A DNA stretch of 64,000 nucleotides from Amycolatopsis rubida (GCF_900115345.1 NZ_FOWC01000002.1:186001-250000); one strand, 5' to 3'; positions 17,563-26,324 are shown, counted from the stretch's first letter. Numbers and translations are program-made. Notes: a model not told the origin generated them from the letters alone.

Positions 17563-18021
17563 ATGGCCGAAGAACTGCTGGACGCGACCGACCACGAGAT
17601 CATCGCGTTGCTCCGCGAGGACGCCCGGCGCACGTTCTCGGACATCGCCGGGCGGGTGTCGCTCTCCACCGCGGCGGTGAAGCGGCGCGTCGACCGGCTC
17701 CGGGAAAAGGGCGTGATCACCGGCTTCACCGTGCAGGTCGACCACGCGAAACTCGGCTGGGGCATCGAGGCGTTCGCCCAGCTGAGATTTTTCGGCAGCA
17801 CGAACGTCGCCGAGATCGTCGAGACCACCACGCGGATCCCGGAGGCGCAGGCGGTGTTCACCATCGCAGGCGACCCGGACGCGGTCGTGTGGCTGCGCAG
17901 CCGTGACATGGCGCACCTGCAAGCCACGATCGACGAACTGCGGCGCAGCCACCGGATCACCAGCACGCGCACCCTGATCGTGCTCGACTCGTGGGTGCGC
18001 GGCGAGGACCGGCCGGAGTGA
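17563..18021 (+). CDS. Lrp/AsnC-family regulator
   Basis: A 152-residue Lrp/AsnC protein. The N-terminal HTH (about 5-60: LDATDHEIIALLREDARRTF, DIAGRVSLSTAAVKRRVDRL) is followed by the RAM ligand-binding domain (about 70-145, VQVDHAKLGWGIEAFAQL, FTIAGDPDAVVWL). It is divergent from the indolepyruvate oxidoreductase gene, so that enzyme is the obvious target, with an aromatic amino or keto acid as likely effector. ATG 17563 lies seven bases after TACGAT, which suggests a leaderless message; ATG 17554 would fall inside the -10 region. Confidence 0.88.
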   Translation: MAEELLDATDHEIIALLREDARRTFSDIAGRVSLSTAAVKRRVDRLREKGVITGFTVQVDHAKLGWGIEAFAQLRFFGSTNVAEIVETTTRIPEAQAVFTIAGDPDAVVWLRSRDMAHLQATIDELRRSHRITSTRTLIVLDSWVRGEDRPE

Positions 18022-18312
18022 CCTTCGGGCAGTGCTGCGGCGATCCGGCTGCCGCTCGGGCATCTTCGAGGTGACGTCGAAAGAGAGCCCGGGGTCTGGT
18101 GCTGGAGGGCACGATCGCGGCGGCCCCTATCTGGCCGCTGACGGCGCACTGTCCAGTCGCCGGACGGCTGTCCCGCACTCAGCATCAGCGGCGAGCGGCT
18201 CGGGTCCGCCACTGACAGAAATCCAGCCGCCGGACTGTCCTCTTTCGTCGTGGACTATCCGGCCGAGGCGGCTGCCTGATCCTGTTCCTGCACGAACCGC
18301 TTCGCGGAGTGG

Positions 18313-18918
18313 TCAGCGCTTGCCGATCGGTGCCGTCGGCAGCACCGTGCGGCCGAAAGTGGCGTTGGTGACGACGGCGAACGAGCCGTACCAAGCGACC
18401 ACCGCGGTGGCGAGTCCGAGCCAGCCGCCGATCTTGCCCGCGCCTTCCGCACCGCCCAATTCCCCGATTGTGAGGAAAAGGAAGGTCAGGAACAACAGGA
18501 CGAACACTCCGATCAGGACGGCGTTCGTGCGCAGCGACGCGATCATCATGTAGCCGGTGAAAATGGTGAACACCAACAGGAACATCCCGGTCGCGGTCGC
18601 CGCGTCGGCGGGCGGGATCTTCGCCGCGAACTGCCAGACGTAGAAAGCGAAAGCCAGCCAGAACGCGCCGTAGGTGCCGAACGCGGTCGCGCCGAAGGTG
18701 TTGTTCTTGCGGAACTCCCACATCCCGGCCAGCAGCTGGGCCAGTCCGCCGTAGAAGAGGGCCAGTGGCAGGACTACCGGTTCGACGGCCTGGGGGACGA
18801 GTCCGGCGTTGACGGCGCTCAGGACGAACGTGGTGGCGGCGAAACCGGCCAGGCCGAGCGGTCCCGGATCGGCGATGCCAGTGGCGGTTGAGGCCGGGCG
18901 AGCAGCGGTCTCACTCAT
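18313..18918 (-). CDS. SatP/GPR1-FUN34-YaaH acetate transporter
   Basis: A 201-residue membrane protein with six hydrophobic helices and the family hallmarks ADPGPLGLAGFAATTF (NPxG-type opening), FYGGLAQLLAGMWEFRKNNTFGA and FGTYGAFWLAFA. Members take up acetate and succinate with protons or act as acetate channels. ATG 18918 follows GAGGATCC. It stands alone between two plus-strand genes; about 290 bases upstream hold nothing recognisable. Acetate uptake fits the nearby ethanol/acetaldehyde-type oxidation locus, but this link is inference. Confidence 0.88.
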   Translation of the reverse strand: MSETAARPASTATGIADPGPLGLAGFAATTFVLSAVNAGLVPQAVEPVVLPLALFYGGLAQLLAGMWEFRKNNTFGATAFGTYGAFWLAFAFYVWQFAAKIPPADAATATGMFLLVFTIFTGYMMIASLRTNAVLIGVFVLLFLTFLFLTIGELGGAEGAGKIGGWLGLATAVVAWYGSFAVVTNATFGRTVLPTAPIGKR

Positions 18919-19170
18919 CGGATCCTCGATTCTGCTTTGCGGCAGGATCTTCACATCTGACACCTGGCGCAACAGACTTGTCCACTGTCCATAACGTCCC
19001 TCTTTCGAGTGGCTATGAGGGAATGCCTCTTGGCGAATCGGCGAATAGGGTTTGTTTCGGGCGTTCTGTCTTTTATCGCGCATTCTTCGTGAATTCGACC
19101 GTCCAATGTGGATATCTCCGGGCGGCCTGGCGGTGGCCGCAGGCGCCACTGGGGGTGCGTGACCGAGTAG

Positions 19171-19185
19171 TGTCACCGGGTGACA
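19171..19185. promoter_or_regulatory. Palindrome TGTCACC-G-GGTGACA
   Basis: A perfect 15-bp palindrome lies 25 bases before the ATG of the MftR-like gene and overlaps its alternative GTG start at 19180. It is probably the autoregulatory operator. Confidence 0.55.
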
Positions 19186-19209
19186 GAAGCACCCGCGGGA
19201 GGGGGAGGC

Positions 19210-19854
19210 ATGCCTGCTGATCCGGTCGGCGAGTCCGGCGAGGTGCGACCTCGGCGGGGCCGCCCTCGGGGGACCAGCGCGCGGCAGCTGGAGGAGATCG
19301 CGCTGCGGCTGTTCACTGAGCAGGGGTTTCACGAGACGACGGTGGATCAGATCGCGGCCGCGGCCGGGGTGAGCAGGCGGACGTTCTTCCGGTACTACGA
19401 CGCCAAGTCGGATGTGCTGTGGAACGAGTTCGACTCCGAGGTGGACACGATCCGGGAGTCGCTAGCCGAGGCTCCGGAGGATGTGCCCGTGCTGGAGGCG
19501 GTGCGCCGGGCAGTGCTGGCGGCCAATCATTATCGCGCTGAGGATGTGCCTGAGCTGCGGATGCGGATGAATCTGCTCAGCACGGTCGCGGAGCTGGCGG
19601 CTAGTGCTACTCGGCATTATGACGCTTGGGAGCGGGCGGTGATCGGGTTCGTGGCTCGGCGGACGGGGCAGGCCGAGGATTCGCTGTATCCGCTGGCGGT
19701 GGGGCGGGCGGTCCTTGCCACCTGCCGGGCGGCTTATGAGCGGTGGTCCGCTCGGGCGGATGCTGATTTGACGTTGTATCTGGATGCCGGGTTGCGGGCG
19801 TTGGCGGCTGGGTTCGCCGATGAGGTGCTGGTCGGGGAGCCTGGGCCGGATTAG
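19210..19854 (+). CDS. TetR regulator resembling mycofactocin regulator MftR
   Basis: A 214-residue TetR protein (224 from GTG 19180). The opening RRGRPRGTSARQLEEIALRLF and HTH QIAAAAGVSRRTFFRYYDAK, with WNEFDSEVDTIRESL after it, closely resemble the TetR regulator of mycofactocin loci. The C-terminal ligand domain may bind an acyl-CoA or related metabolite, as reported for MftR. It converges with a minus-strand operon encoding an NDMA-dependent alcohol dehydrogenase, an enzyme class that uses mycofactocin as redox partner. That supports the call; the mft biosynthesis genes themselves are not in the window. Confidence 0.75.
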   Translation: MPADPVGESGEVRPRRGRPRGTSARQLEEIALRLFTEQGFHETTVDQIAAAAGVSRRTFFRYYDAKSDVLWNEFDSEVDTIRESLAEAPEDVPVLEAVRRAVLAANHYRAEDVPELRMRMNLLSTVAELAASATRHYDAWERAVIGFVARRTGQAEDSLYPLAVGRAVLATCRAAYERWSARADADLTLYLDAGLRALAAGFADEVLVGEPGPD

Positions 19855-19902
19855 GGTTCGGCTTCCTCGCCTGGCGGCGACATTGCGCCCCTGGTTGCGG
19901 TG

Positions 19903-20095
19903 GGCACCCCGAAGCTGATGGTGCTGACGGGAAGCTTCGTATCGGGGTGCCGGGGAGTGTGGGTGCATGGCGGGTTGGGTGCACCGGCTGCGGTTTCGCG
20001 AGCTGGGCTAGCGCCCCAGGCGGCGGGCGGGGCGTGCAGGCAACGGTCGTGAGGGGAACCCTCAGGGAATCAGGGTCGGTGAGGGTGGCCCTCAC
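19903..20095. terminator. Three hairpins between convergent genes
   Basis: GGCACCCCGA (19903-19912) pairs with TCGGGGTGCC (19942-19951), with nested GAAGCT/AGCTTC. TGAGGG-GAA-CCCTCA is at 20050-20064, and GTGAGGG-TGG-CCCTCAC at 20079-20095 covers the stop codon of the VWA gene. They separate the MftR-like and VWA genes and probably end both transcripts. Confidence 0.6.
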
Positions 20096-21033
20096 AAACG
20101 GTCTAACAGCGCGGCTAGTGCGGCGGGGGCGGCCGCGGCGCCGCTTAGTGGTTGCCAGCGGGCACCTGATTCGCGCGCGAAGCGTTCGGCTTCCTCGCAG
20201 TCCTCGGCTGGCGCCAGGATCAACAGTTCTTCGCACGCGCGGGCTGCGGGCAGCGGGTCCTGGTCATCTGTGGCTCGGCAGTCCGACAACAATAGAACCG
20301 TTTTCCTCGCTGCGCGTGAGGAAGCCAGTTGCTCATTCGCCTTCCGTAAGGCTGCCGCCAATGCGGTGACTCCGTGCCCTCGCAACGACAACACCGATTC
20401 CACCACCGCGGCCTTCGACCGGGAGGATCTCAGCGGGCGGATCACCTCCGCGTTCCGGGCGAAAGACACCACCGCGTGTTCCACTGGGGCCCGCCACGAA
20501 CAAGCCGCCGCGGTGAGGGCGGCTGCGGCCAGTCGGGCACCGGTCATTGAGCCGCTGGTATCGATTACCAGGCATAGCGCCAATTCTGGTCGTGCCCAGC
20601 GGCGGGACACCAGGTCGTCCAGTGCTGGGACCCTGCCGACCGCGGCCGCGTCCACCAGTGCGGGCAAGGACCGGTCCAGGTCGAGTTCGCCGCCTCGGTC
20701 GGCCCGGTCGTGGCGTAGTTTTCCCACGCCCCGGCCCCGCGCGACGCCGCGTCTTGCGACGTCGATCATTAATCTGCGGGCCAGCCCTCGCGCCGCTGCG
20801 CGCAGGGACTCGTCGGTGGCTTTGCTCATTTCGACCAGCAGCGCCATTGCTTCGTCTGCGTCGTCGCGGAAGACCGCGTTGAACGCCTCCTCGTCCAATA
20901 CGCCGACCTCGGGCGAGATTTCCGCGAAACGGCCGTTGCGGGAGAGTTCGGAGCGTGGGGTGGTGCTGCTCCGCGCTGAGCCTGGCCGGGGTGGGCGTTG
21001 CTGCTGCGGTGGGCCCGCCGGTGGCGGGCTCAG
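20092..21033 (-). CDS. VWA-domain protein, MoxR partner
   Basis: A von Willebrand factor A protein with an intact MIDAS: D-T-S-G-S (LCLVIDTSGSMTG), the Thr in HGVTALAAAL and Asp in LLLSDCRATDD. The helical N-terminal part (FRDDADEAMALLVEMSKATD) is typical of MoxR-linked VWA proteins. No ATG/GTG/TTG exists in frame before TTG 20898, yet SELSRNGRFAEISPEVGVLD upstream is in frame and looks coding. A CTG at 21033 overlaps the MoxR stop as CTGA, and I take that as the start (313 aa); TTG 20898 gives 268 aa. It probably acts with the MoxR ATPase in folding or cofactor loading of a client, here plausibly the alcohol dehydrogenase. Confidence 0.82.
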   Translation of the reverse strand: MSPPPAGPPQQQRPPRPGSARSSTTPRSELSRNGRFAEISPEVGVLDEEAFNAVFRDDADEAMALLVEMSKATDESLRAAARGLARRLMIDVARRGVARGRGVGKLRHDRADRGGELDLDRSLPALVDAAAVGRVPALDDLVSRRWARPELALCLVIDTSGSMTGARLAAAALTAAACSWRAPVEHAVVSFARNAEVIRPLRSSRSKAAVVESVLSLRGHGVTALAAALRKANEQLASSRAARKTVLLLSDCRATDDQDPLPAARACEELLILAPAEDCEEAERFARESGARWQPLSGAAAAPAALAALLDRL

Positions 21034-21968
21034 GCTTCCCCCGGCGGGTCACCGCCCTCGGAATCCGGCGGAGGGGATTCCTCGCCGAAAACCGCGATGT
21101 ACAGCTCGTCGATCACCGATTCCGCGGTGCGTCCGCTGGATTCGTGCAGGCCGATTCGGCCGGACAACGCGGCCAGCGCGGCGTCGTGGCCGATTCGCCA
21201 ATCCGTGGTCGAGGCGTCGCGGATGCGGGCCAGGGAAACTGCCAGTCGTACGACGTCGATCGCGCCGCGCACTGACGAACCGACTCGGACATCGGCGTGG
21301 TCGCGCGTGCGGCGTACCAGGTCTACGACTTGGTCGCGCCATCCGGCGGGGACCGCCGGGCCGCGGCGGGCGACGATGTCGCTTTCTTCGTCTTGGGTTT
21401 GGTAGCCCATCACGATTCGGCAGACCCGGTCGTAAATAGCCGACGAGATTCGGGCCGTGCCGACGGCGTCGAACGGGTTCATCGCGGCTACCAGACGGAA
21501 TCCGTCCGCCGCGCGCACTCGGCCCAGGCGGGGCACGTGCAGTTCGGCTTCGGACATGACGGTGATCAGGACGTTGAGTGTCTCCTCCGGGATCCGGTTG
21601 ATCTCTTCGACGTACAGCAGGCCGCCGGTGCGCAGTGCCTCGATGAGCGGACCGTCCACAAAGGTCTCGGGCACATAGCCTTCGGCCAGTACTCGCGAAG
21701 GGTCGAACTGTCCGACCAAGCGGGCGGGCGTGAGCTCGGCGTTGCCTTCGACGAACACGAACGGTGAGCCGCCTGCTTCCGCGACGGCGCGCAGCAGGGT
21801 GGTTTTGCCGGTGCCGGGCGGGCCTTCGAGCACGACGTGTGCGCCGCAATCGAGGCCGGCCAGCAGGAGTTCGATTTCGCGCCTGCGGCCGACCACGTCC
21901 GCGGTCAGGAGGGGAACCGCGGACTGCGGACCGGAAACCGGCCCGCAGTCCGCGGACAAAGCCGTCAC
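21030..21968 (-). CDS. MoxR-family AAA+ ATPase
   Basis: A 312-residue MoxR ATPase. Walker A is G49-P-P-G-T-G-K-T-T57, Walker B LLYVEEINR (about 117-125), sensor 1 VAAMNPFD and an arginine-containing lid. MoxR proteins work with VWA proteins as chaperones for metal or cofactor insertion, as first seen for methanol dehydrogenase MoxR. GTG 21968 overlaps the ADH stop codon by four bases (GTGA), so ADH, MoxR and probably VWA are translationally coupled. That points to maturation of the alcohol dehydrogenase as its job. This is inference from gene order. Confidence 0.9.
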   Translation of the reverse strand: MTALSADCGPVSGPQSAVPLLTADVVGRRREIELLLAGLDCGAHVVLEGPPGTGKTTLLRAVAEAGGSPFVFVEGNAELTPARLVGQFDPSRVLAEGYVPETFVDGPLIEALRTGGLLYVEEINRIPEETLNVLITVMSEAELHVPRLGRVRAADGFRLVAAMNPFDAVGTARISSAIYDRVCRIVMGYQTQDEESDIVARRGPAVPAGWRDQVVDLVRRTRDHADVRVGSSVRGAIDVVRLAVSLARIRDASTTDWRIGHDAALAALSGRIGLHESSGRTAESVIDELYIAVFGEESPPPDSEGGDPPGEA

Positions 21969-23086
21969 GGTGCGTCGTGGACCAGCACGCCGCGCACGTT
22001 CCGGCCCTCCAGCAGATCGTCGTACCCCTGGTTGACCTCGTCCAGGGTGTACGTGCGGGTGATGATCTCGTCCAGCTTCAGGTCCCCGCTCTGGTACAGC
22101 CCGAGGATCTTCGGGATGTCCGTGGTCGGGTTGCAGTCGCCGAACAGGCTGCCCTTCACCGTCTTCTTGAACAGCGTCAGGATCGAGCCGGGGAGGTTGA
22201 CGTTGTTCACCGACAGTTTGTTCAGCCCGGTCAGCACGATCGTGCCGCCCTTGCCGGTGGCGTTGAACGCGCCGGTCACGATCTCCTCGGTGACGATGCC
22301 CGCGGTGACGATCGTCTTGTCCGCGCCGTTGCCGTTGGTGAACGACTGCGCCAGCTCAGCCGCTTCCTCCGGTGTCGCGACCGCGTGCGTCGCGCCGAGT
22401 TCCATCGCCTTTTCGCGCTTGTTCTCCAGCGGGTCCAGCGCGATCACGTTCTTCGCGCCGGCGTAGCGCGCGCCCTGCACCGCGTTGATGCCGATGCCGC
22501 CGACGCCGGACACGACCACCGTCTCGCCCGGGCGTACGTTGGCCGCGTTGACCGCCGAACCCCATCCGGTCGGGACGCCGCAGCCGACGAGTACCGCCTT
22601 GTCGAGCGGAAGATCGTCGTCGACCTTCACGACCGAGTTCTGGTGAATGGTCGAGTACTGGCTGAACGTGCCGAGCATGCACATCGCGCCGTACTCCTTG
22701 ACCGGGCCCGGGCCGCTGAACGGGAACCGCTCGCCCGGCAGGTAGCCCTCCAGGATCGTGGCGCCCATGTCGCAGATCGCCTGCTGCCCGGTGGAACACC
22801 ATCGGCACGTGCCGCAGTTCGGGATGAACGAGCACACCACGTGGTCGCCCGGCTTGACCCGGGTGACGCCGACCCCGACGTCCTCGATGATTCCCGCCCC
22901 CTCGTGGCCGAGCACCATCGGCAGCCGGGCCTCCAGGTCGCCGTGCGCGATGTGCACGTCGGAGTGGCACAGTCCGGCGTGCGTGTAGCGGATCAGCACC
23001 TCGCCCGGGCCCGGGCCTTCGAGATCGAGTTCGACCACCTCGATCGGCTTGCCCACCTCGTAGACGACCGCTGCTTTCGTCTTCAT
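21965..23086 (-). CDS. NDMA-dependent (nicotinoprotein) alcohol dehydrogenase
   Basis: A 373-residue zinc-type medium-chain dehydrogenase. Catalytic zinc residues are in HAGLCHSDVHI and GHEGAGIIED. The structural zinc lobe is CSFIPNCGTCRWCSTGQQAIC in shape, with four Cys. The Rossmann motif is GVGGIGINAVQGARYAGA. Segments such as GPVKEYGAMCMLGTFSQYS and the TDIPKILGLYQSGDLKLDE end match actinobacterial NDMA-dependent alcohol dehydrogenases, which keep NAD(H) tightly bound and pass electrons to mycofactocin in vivo. It would oxidise primary alcohols to aldehydes, passed on to the ALDH encoded 28 bases upstream in the same operon. Confidence 0.9.
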   Translation of the reverse strand: MKTKAAVVYEVGKPIEVVELDLEGPGPGEVLIRYTHAGLCHSDVHIAHGDLEARLPMVLGHEGAGIIEDVGVGVTRVKPGDHVVCSFIPNCGTCRWCSTGQQAICDMGATILEGYLPGERFPFSGPGPVKEYGAMCMLGTFSQYSTIHQNSVVKVDDDLPLDKAVLVGCGVPTGWGSAVNAANVRPGETVVVSGVGGIGINAVQGARYAGAKNVIALDPLENKREKAMELGATHAVATPEEAAELAQSFTNGNGADKTIVTAGIVTEEIVTGAFNATGKGGTIVLTGLNKLSVNNVNLPGSILTLFKKTVKGSLFGDCNPTTDIPKILGLYQSGDLKLDEIITRTYTLDEVNQGYDDLLEGRNVRGVLVHDAP

Positions 23087-23114
23087 CCGGAACTCCTTTG
23101 TTCGAGCGGGCGGA

Positions 23115-24614
23115 TCACAGCGCGATGTTCACGGACTTGGTCTGCGTGTAGAGGTCGAGCGCGGCCGCGCCCAGTTCCCGGCCCCAGCCGGACTGCTTGT
23201 AGCCGCCGAACGGCATCGCCGTGTCGAAGCCGTTGTACTGGTTGACCCACACCGAGCCTGCCTTCAGTTCCTTCGCAGTACGGTGCGCCTTCGCGACGTC
23301 GCGTGTCCAGACCCCGGCAGCCAGTCCGTACTCGCTGTTGTTGGCCGCGGCGGCCACGCCCTGTTCGGCGTTGAACGGCATGGCCGCCACGACCGGGCCG
23401 AAGATTTCTTCCCGGACGATGCTGAATTCCGGTTTCACGTCAACGAAAACGGTCGGCTCGATGAAGTATCCGGTGTCGCCCCAGCGTTTTCCGCCGGTGA
23501 GCGCGCGGGCGCCGTCGGCGAGCCCTTCGCCGAGGTAGCGCGAAACACGGTCGAACTGCTCCTGGGAAACCATCGGTCCCAGCTGGGTTTCCGGGTCGAG
23601 TCCCGGCCCGATCTTCACCTGGCTCGCCGCCTGCGCGACCGCCTGAGTGAACTCCTCGAAGATCGTGTCCTCGACATACAGCCGCGTTCCGGCGACGCAG
23701 CACTGGCCGTGGTTGAACATCCACGCGTTGACCGAACCGGGCACCGCGAGGTCGAGATCGGCGTCGGCGAACACCACGTTCGGGCTCTTCCCGCCCAGCT
23801 CCAGGGAAACCTTTTTCAGGTTCCCGCTCGCCGCCTGGACGATCTTCTTGCCCACCTCGGTCGAGCCGGTGAAGGCGACCTTGTCGACGCCGTCGTGCGC
23901 GGCCAGCGCGGCACCGGCGTCGCCGAAACCGGTGACGATGTTGACCACGCCGGGCGGGAATCCGGCTTCCTCGAACAGCTTGCCCAGCAGCAGCGCGGTC
24001 AGCGGCGTCTGCTCGGCGGGCTTGAGCACCACGGTGTTGCCCGCGGCGAGCGCCGGCGCGATCTTCCACGCCGCCATCAGCAGCGGGAAGTTCCACGGGA
24101 TGATCTGCCCGCACACGCCGACCGGCTCGCGCAGCGTGTAGGCGTGGAACTGCGCGTCCGGCGCGAACGGCATCGACACGTTCACCGTGCTGCCTTCGAT
24201 CTTGGTCGCCCAGCCCGCGTAGTAGCGGAAGACGTCGGCGGCCCAGTTCGTGTCGACCGCCGTCGCGATCGCCGCGGACTTGCCGTTGTCGAGCGCTTCC
24301 AGCTGGCCGAAGATCTCCGCCCGCTCGGACAGCAGATCGCCGATGCGCCAGATCAGCCGTTCGCGCTCGTTCGGCTTCATCGCCGCCCACGGGCCTTCGT
24401 CGAACGCCTTGCGCGCGGCGGCGACGGCGCGGTTGACGTCCTCGGCCTCGCCGTGGGAGACCTCGGCGATCTTCTCCCCGTTCGCCGGGTCGTAGGTCGG
24501 GAACGTGCGGCCCGACGCGGCCGGGACCCAGTGCCCGCCGATGAGCAGTTCGAGCGGGCCGGACACGAACTCCCGGACCTCGGTGTGCAGGGGGAATTCC
24601 ACCGTTGCGGTCAC
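23115..24614 (-). CDS. Aldehyde dehydrogenase (NAD+, ALDH superfamily)
   Basis: A 499-residue class 1/2-type aldehyde dehydrogenase converting aldehydes, probably acetaldehyde, to acids. Visible motifs are IIPWNFPLLMAAWKIAPALA (oxyanion Asn), FTGSTEVGKKI, LELGGKSPNVVF (catalytic Glu), NHGQCCVAGTRLY (catalytic Cys) and EEIFGPVV. The GTG at 24614 follows AGGAGG by six bases and is preferred to the GTG at 24629, which lies before that Shine-Dalgarno sequence. It is second in the minus-strand operon, between the AcoR-like regulator and the alcohol dehydrogenase, completing an alcohol to acid pathway. Confidence 0.92.
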   Translation of the reverse strand: MTATVEFPLHTEVREFVSGPLELLIGGHWVPAASGRTFPTYDPANGEKIAEVSHGEAEDVNRAVAAARKAFDEGPWAAMKPNERERLIWRIGDLLSERAEIFGQLEALDNGKSAAIATAVDTNWAADVFRYYAGWATKIEGSTVNVSMPFAPDAQFHAYTLREPVGVCGQIIPWNFPLLMAAWKIAPALAAGNTVVLKPAEQTPLTALLLGKLFEEAGFPPGVVNIVTGFGDAGAALAAHDGVDKVAFTGSTEVGKKIVQAASGNLKKVSLELGGKSPNVVFADADLDLAVPGSVNAWMFNHGQCCVAGTRLYVEDTIFEEFTQAVAQAASQVKIGPGLDPETQLGPMVSQEQFDRVSRYLGEGLADGARALTGGKRWGDTGYFIEPTVFVDVKPEFSIVREEIFGPVVAAMPFNAEQGVAAAANNSEYGLAAGVWTRDVAKAHRTAKELKAGSVWVNQYNGFDTAMPFGGYKQSGWGRELGAAALDLYTQTKSVNIAL

Positions 24615-24677
24615 CTGACGCCTCCTCACTTCGTTGTGACGGAGGTCATCGTCACCCGGCGGACCGGGGGCGAAGTG

Positions 24678-26324
24678 TTACAGAAGTGGACAGTCGTCGG
24701 TCACGCCCAGCGCCTGCATGCGGCGGTAGAGCGTGGTGCGGCTGATGCCGAGTTCGCGGGCCGCGCGCAGCTTGTTGCCTTCGCTGGCGCGCAACGCCGT
24801 GACGATCGCGTTCCGTTCGGCGAGTTCGCGGCCGCCGAGCTGCCTCGTGCGCGAGCTGCCGCGATACGCGGGCGGCAGCTGGGCGAGGTCGATCACCCCC
24901 GTGTACGGAAGGCGCGACACTTCGCGCATCACCGCGCGCAGTTCGTGCAGGTTGCCCGGCCACGGATGCGTCCGCAGCGCGGCCAGCGCGGTACCGGTGA
25001 AATGCGGTTTCCGGTCCGGATACTCGTCGCGGAGCATCGCCACGGCGATCGCGGGCAGGTCGTCGAGGCGTTCGCGCAGCGGGGCCAGGGTGACGGTTTC
25101 CGCACATCTCGCGGCGATCGCCGCGACGGCTGGGGACATTGCGGCCGATGGGACGGAAGTGAGCAGCAACCGGGCCGATTCCGGGCTGTCGAGCGCCTCG
25201 CCGACCAACGGGAGCAGGCTCTCCGGGAGCAGGTGAACGTCGTCCAGGACGACGGCGGTGCGCGGCTGCGCGACCAGGTCAGCGAATCTTGCCGCCCAGG
25301 CTCGCGGTTCCTCGCGCAGTGCGGCGGCGGAGTGCAGGACGACCGGATCGTCCACGCCGGCCCGCGCGCGGGCTTCGGTGGTGCGGCCGGTGCCGGATTC
25401 GCCTGTGATGAGGACCGAGCGTGCGGTTTTTGCCGCTGCGGGGGCCGGTTTCCGGCTGCTGCTCTGGCTCTTCGCGATGCGGAAGACGGCACCGTCTGCC
25501 GAACCCTCGACCCGCTCGGCTACGACCGAAAGGCTGATTCCGTCACCCACATCGAGGCGAGTGTCGAATACTCCGCGTTCCGGCACTTGCGGCAGCAACG
25601 TGCGCAACAGGGTCGGATCGGCGGGGCGAAGCTGTTCGATACAGGTTTCGTTGGCGAACACCAGATCGCCGCCGAGCACCGCGACCGGCATGCTGCGATG
25701 GTGCGTGGCCTGCTGGAACGCCAGGAACAGCCGCCGTTCGCAGGCGCGGGCGCTCTCCAGCACGAGCTGTTCGATGTCGCCGACGACGCGTTTCACCAGC
25801 GGCCCGAACAGCGGATTGCCGCTGTCGCTTTCGCCGGTGATGTCGAGGACGCCTTCGATCCGCCCGGTGAGCGGATGCCGGATCGGATGGCCGTAGCAGC
25901 TGAACCGCTTCAACGCGTCGGCGTAGTGCTCCTGGCCGTGGATTTCCACCGCCTGGCGAGATTCGTGCGGCGTGCCCAGCGCGTTCGTGCCGACGCGGCC
26001 CTCGCTGAGCTGCGAACCGTGCAGCACGCCGAGCTCCTCCAGCCGGTGCTGCATCCCGCGATCGCCGAACCAGCGGAAGACGAGACGGCAGTCGCGGTCG
26101 GCGAGCAGGATGGAGAACCGGGTGCCGGTCAGCTGCTCGACGAGCTGGTCCAGCACCGGACGGGCGGCGGTCATCAGCCTGCTGCGCGGATCGACGTCAC
26201 CGATCGAAATCGCGGCCCGGTCCAGCTCCGGCACCACGCCGAACAGCTGGGACCGGCGCCACGAATCGGCGATCGGCGGCCGCAGGACAGCGGAGCCCTG
26301 CGACGGTATCCCTCCGAGCGACAC
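24678..26324 (-). CDS. AcoR-like GAF/Fis regulator lacking sigma-54 contact motif
   Basis: A 548-residue regulator with the outline of a bacterial enhancer-binding protein. An N-terminal GAF-like sensor (about 1-190, ADSWRRSQLFGV, GTRFSILLADRDCRLV, GRVGTNALGT) is followed by a PAS-like linker. The AAA+ region (about 335-470) is shortened: GESGTGRTT is Walker A and AVVLDDVHLLP Walker B. WPGNLHELRAVM and a C-terminal Fis HTH (ASEGNKLRAARELGISRTTLYRRM) end it. The GAFTGA loop that contacts sigma-54 is absent, so it should act through ordinary sigma factors, as in other actinobacterial AcoR homologues. It probably activates the downstream ALDH-ADH genes in response to alcohol or aldehyde. Confidence 0.88.
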   Translation of the reverse strand: MSLGGIPSQGSAVLRPPIADSWRRSQLFGVVPELDRAAISIGDVDPRSRLMTAARPVLDQLVEQLTGTRFSILLADRDCRLVFRWFGDRGMQHRLEELGVLHGSQLSEGRVGTNALGTPHESRQAVEIHGQEHYADALKRFSCYGHPIRHPLTGRIEGVLDITGESDSGNPLFGPLVKRVVGDIEQLVLESARACERRLFLAFQQATHHRSMPVAVLGGDLVFANETCIEQLRPADPTLLRTLLPQVPERGVFDTRLDVGDGISLSVVAERVEGSADGAVFRIAKSQSSSRKPAPAAAKTARSVLITGESGTGRTTEARARAGVDDPVVLHSAAALREEPRAWAARFADLVAQPRTAVVLDDVHLLPESLLPLVGEALDSPESARLLLTSVPSAAMSPAVAAIAARCAETVTLAPLRERLDDLPAIAVAMLRDEYPDRKPHFTGTALAALRTHPWPGNLHELRAVMREVSRLPYTGVIDLAQLPPAYRGSSRTRQLGGRELAERNAIVTALRASEGNKLRAARELGISRTTLYRRMQALGVTDDCPLL

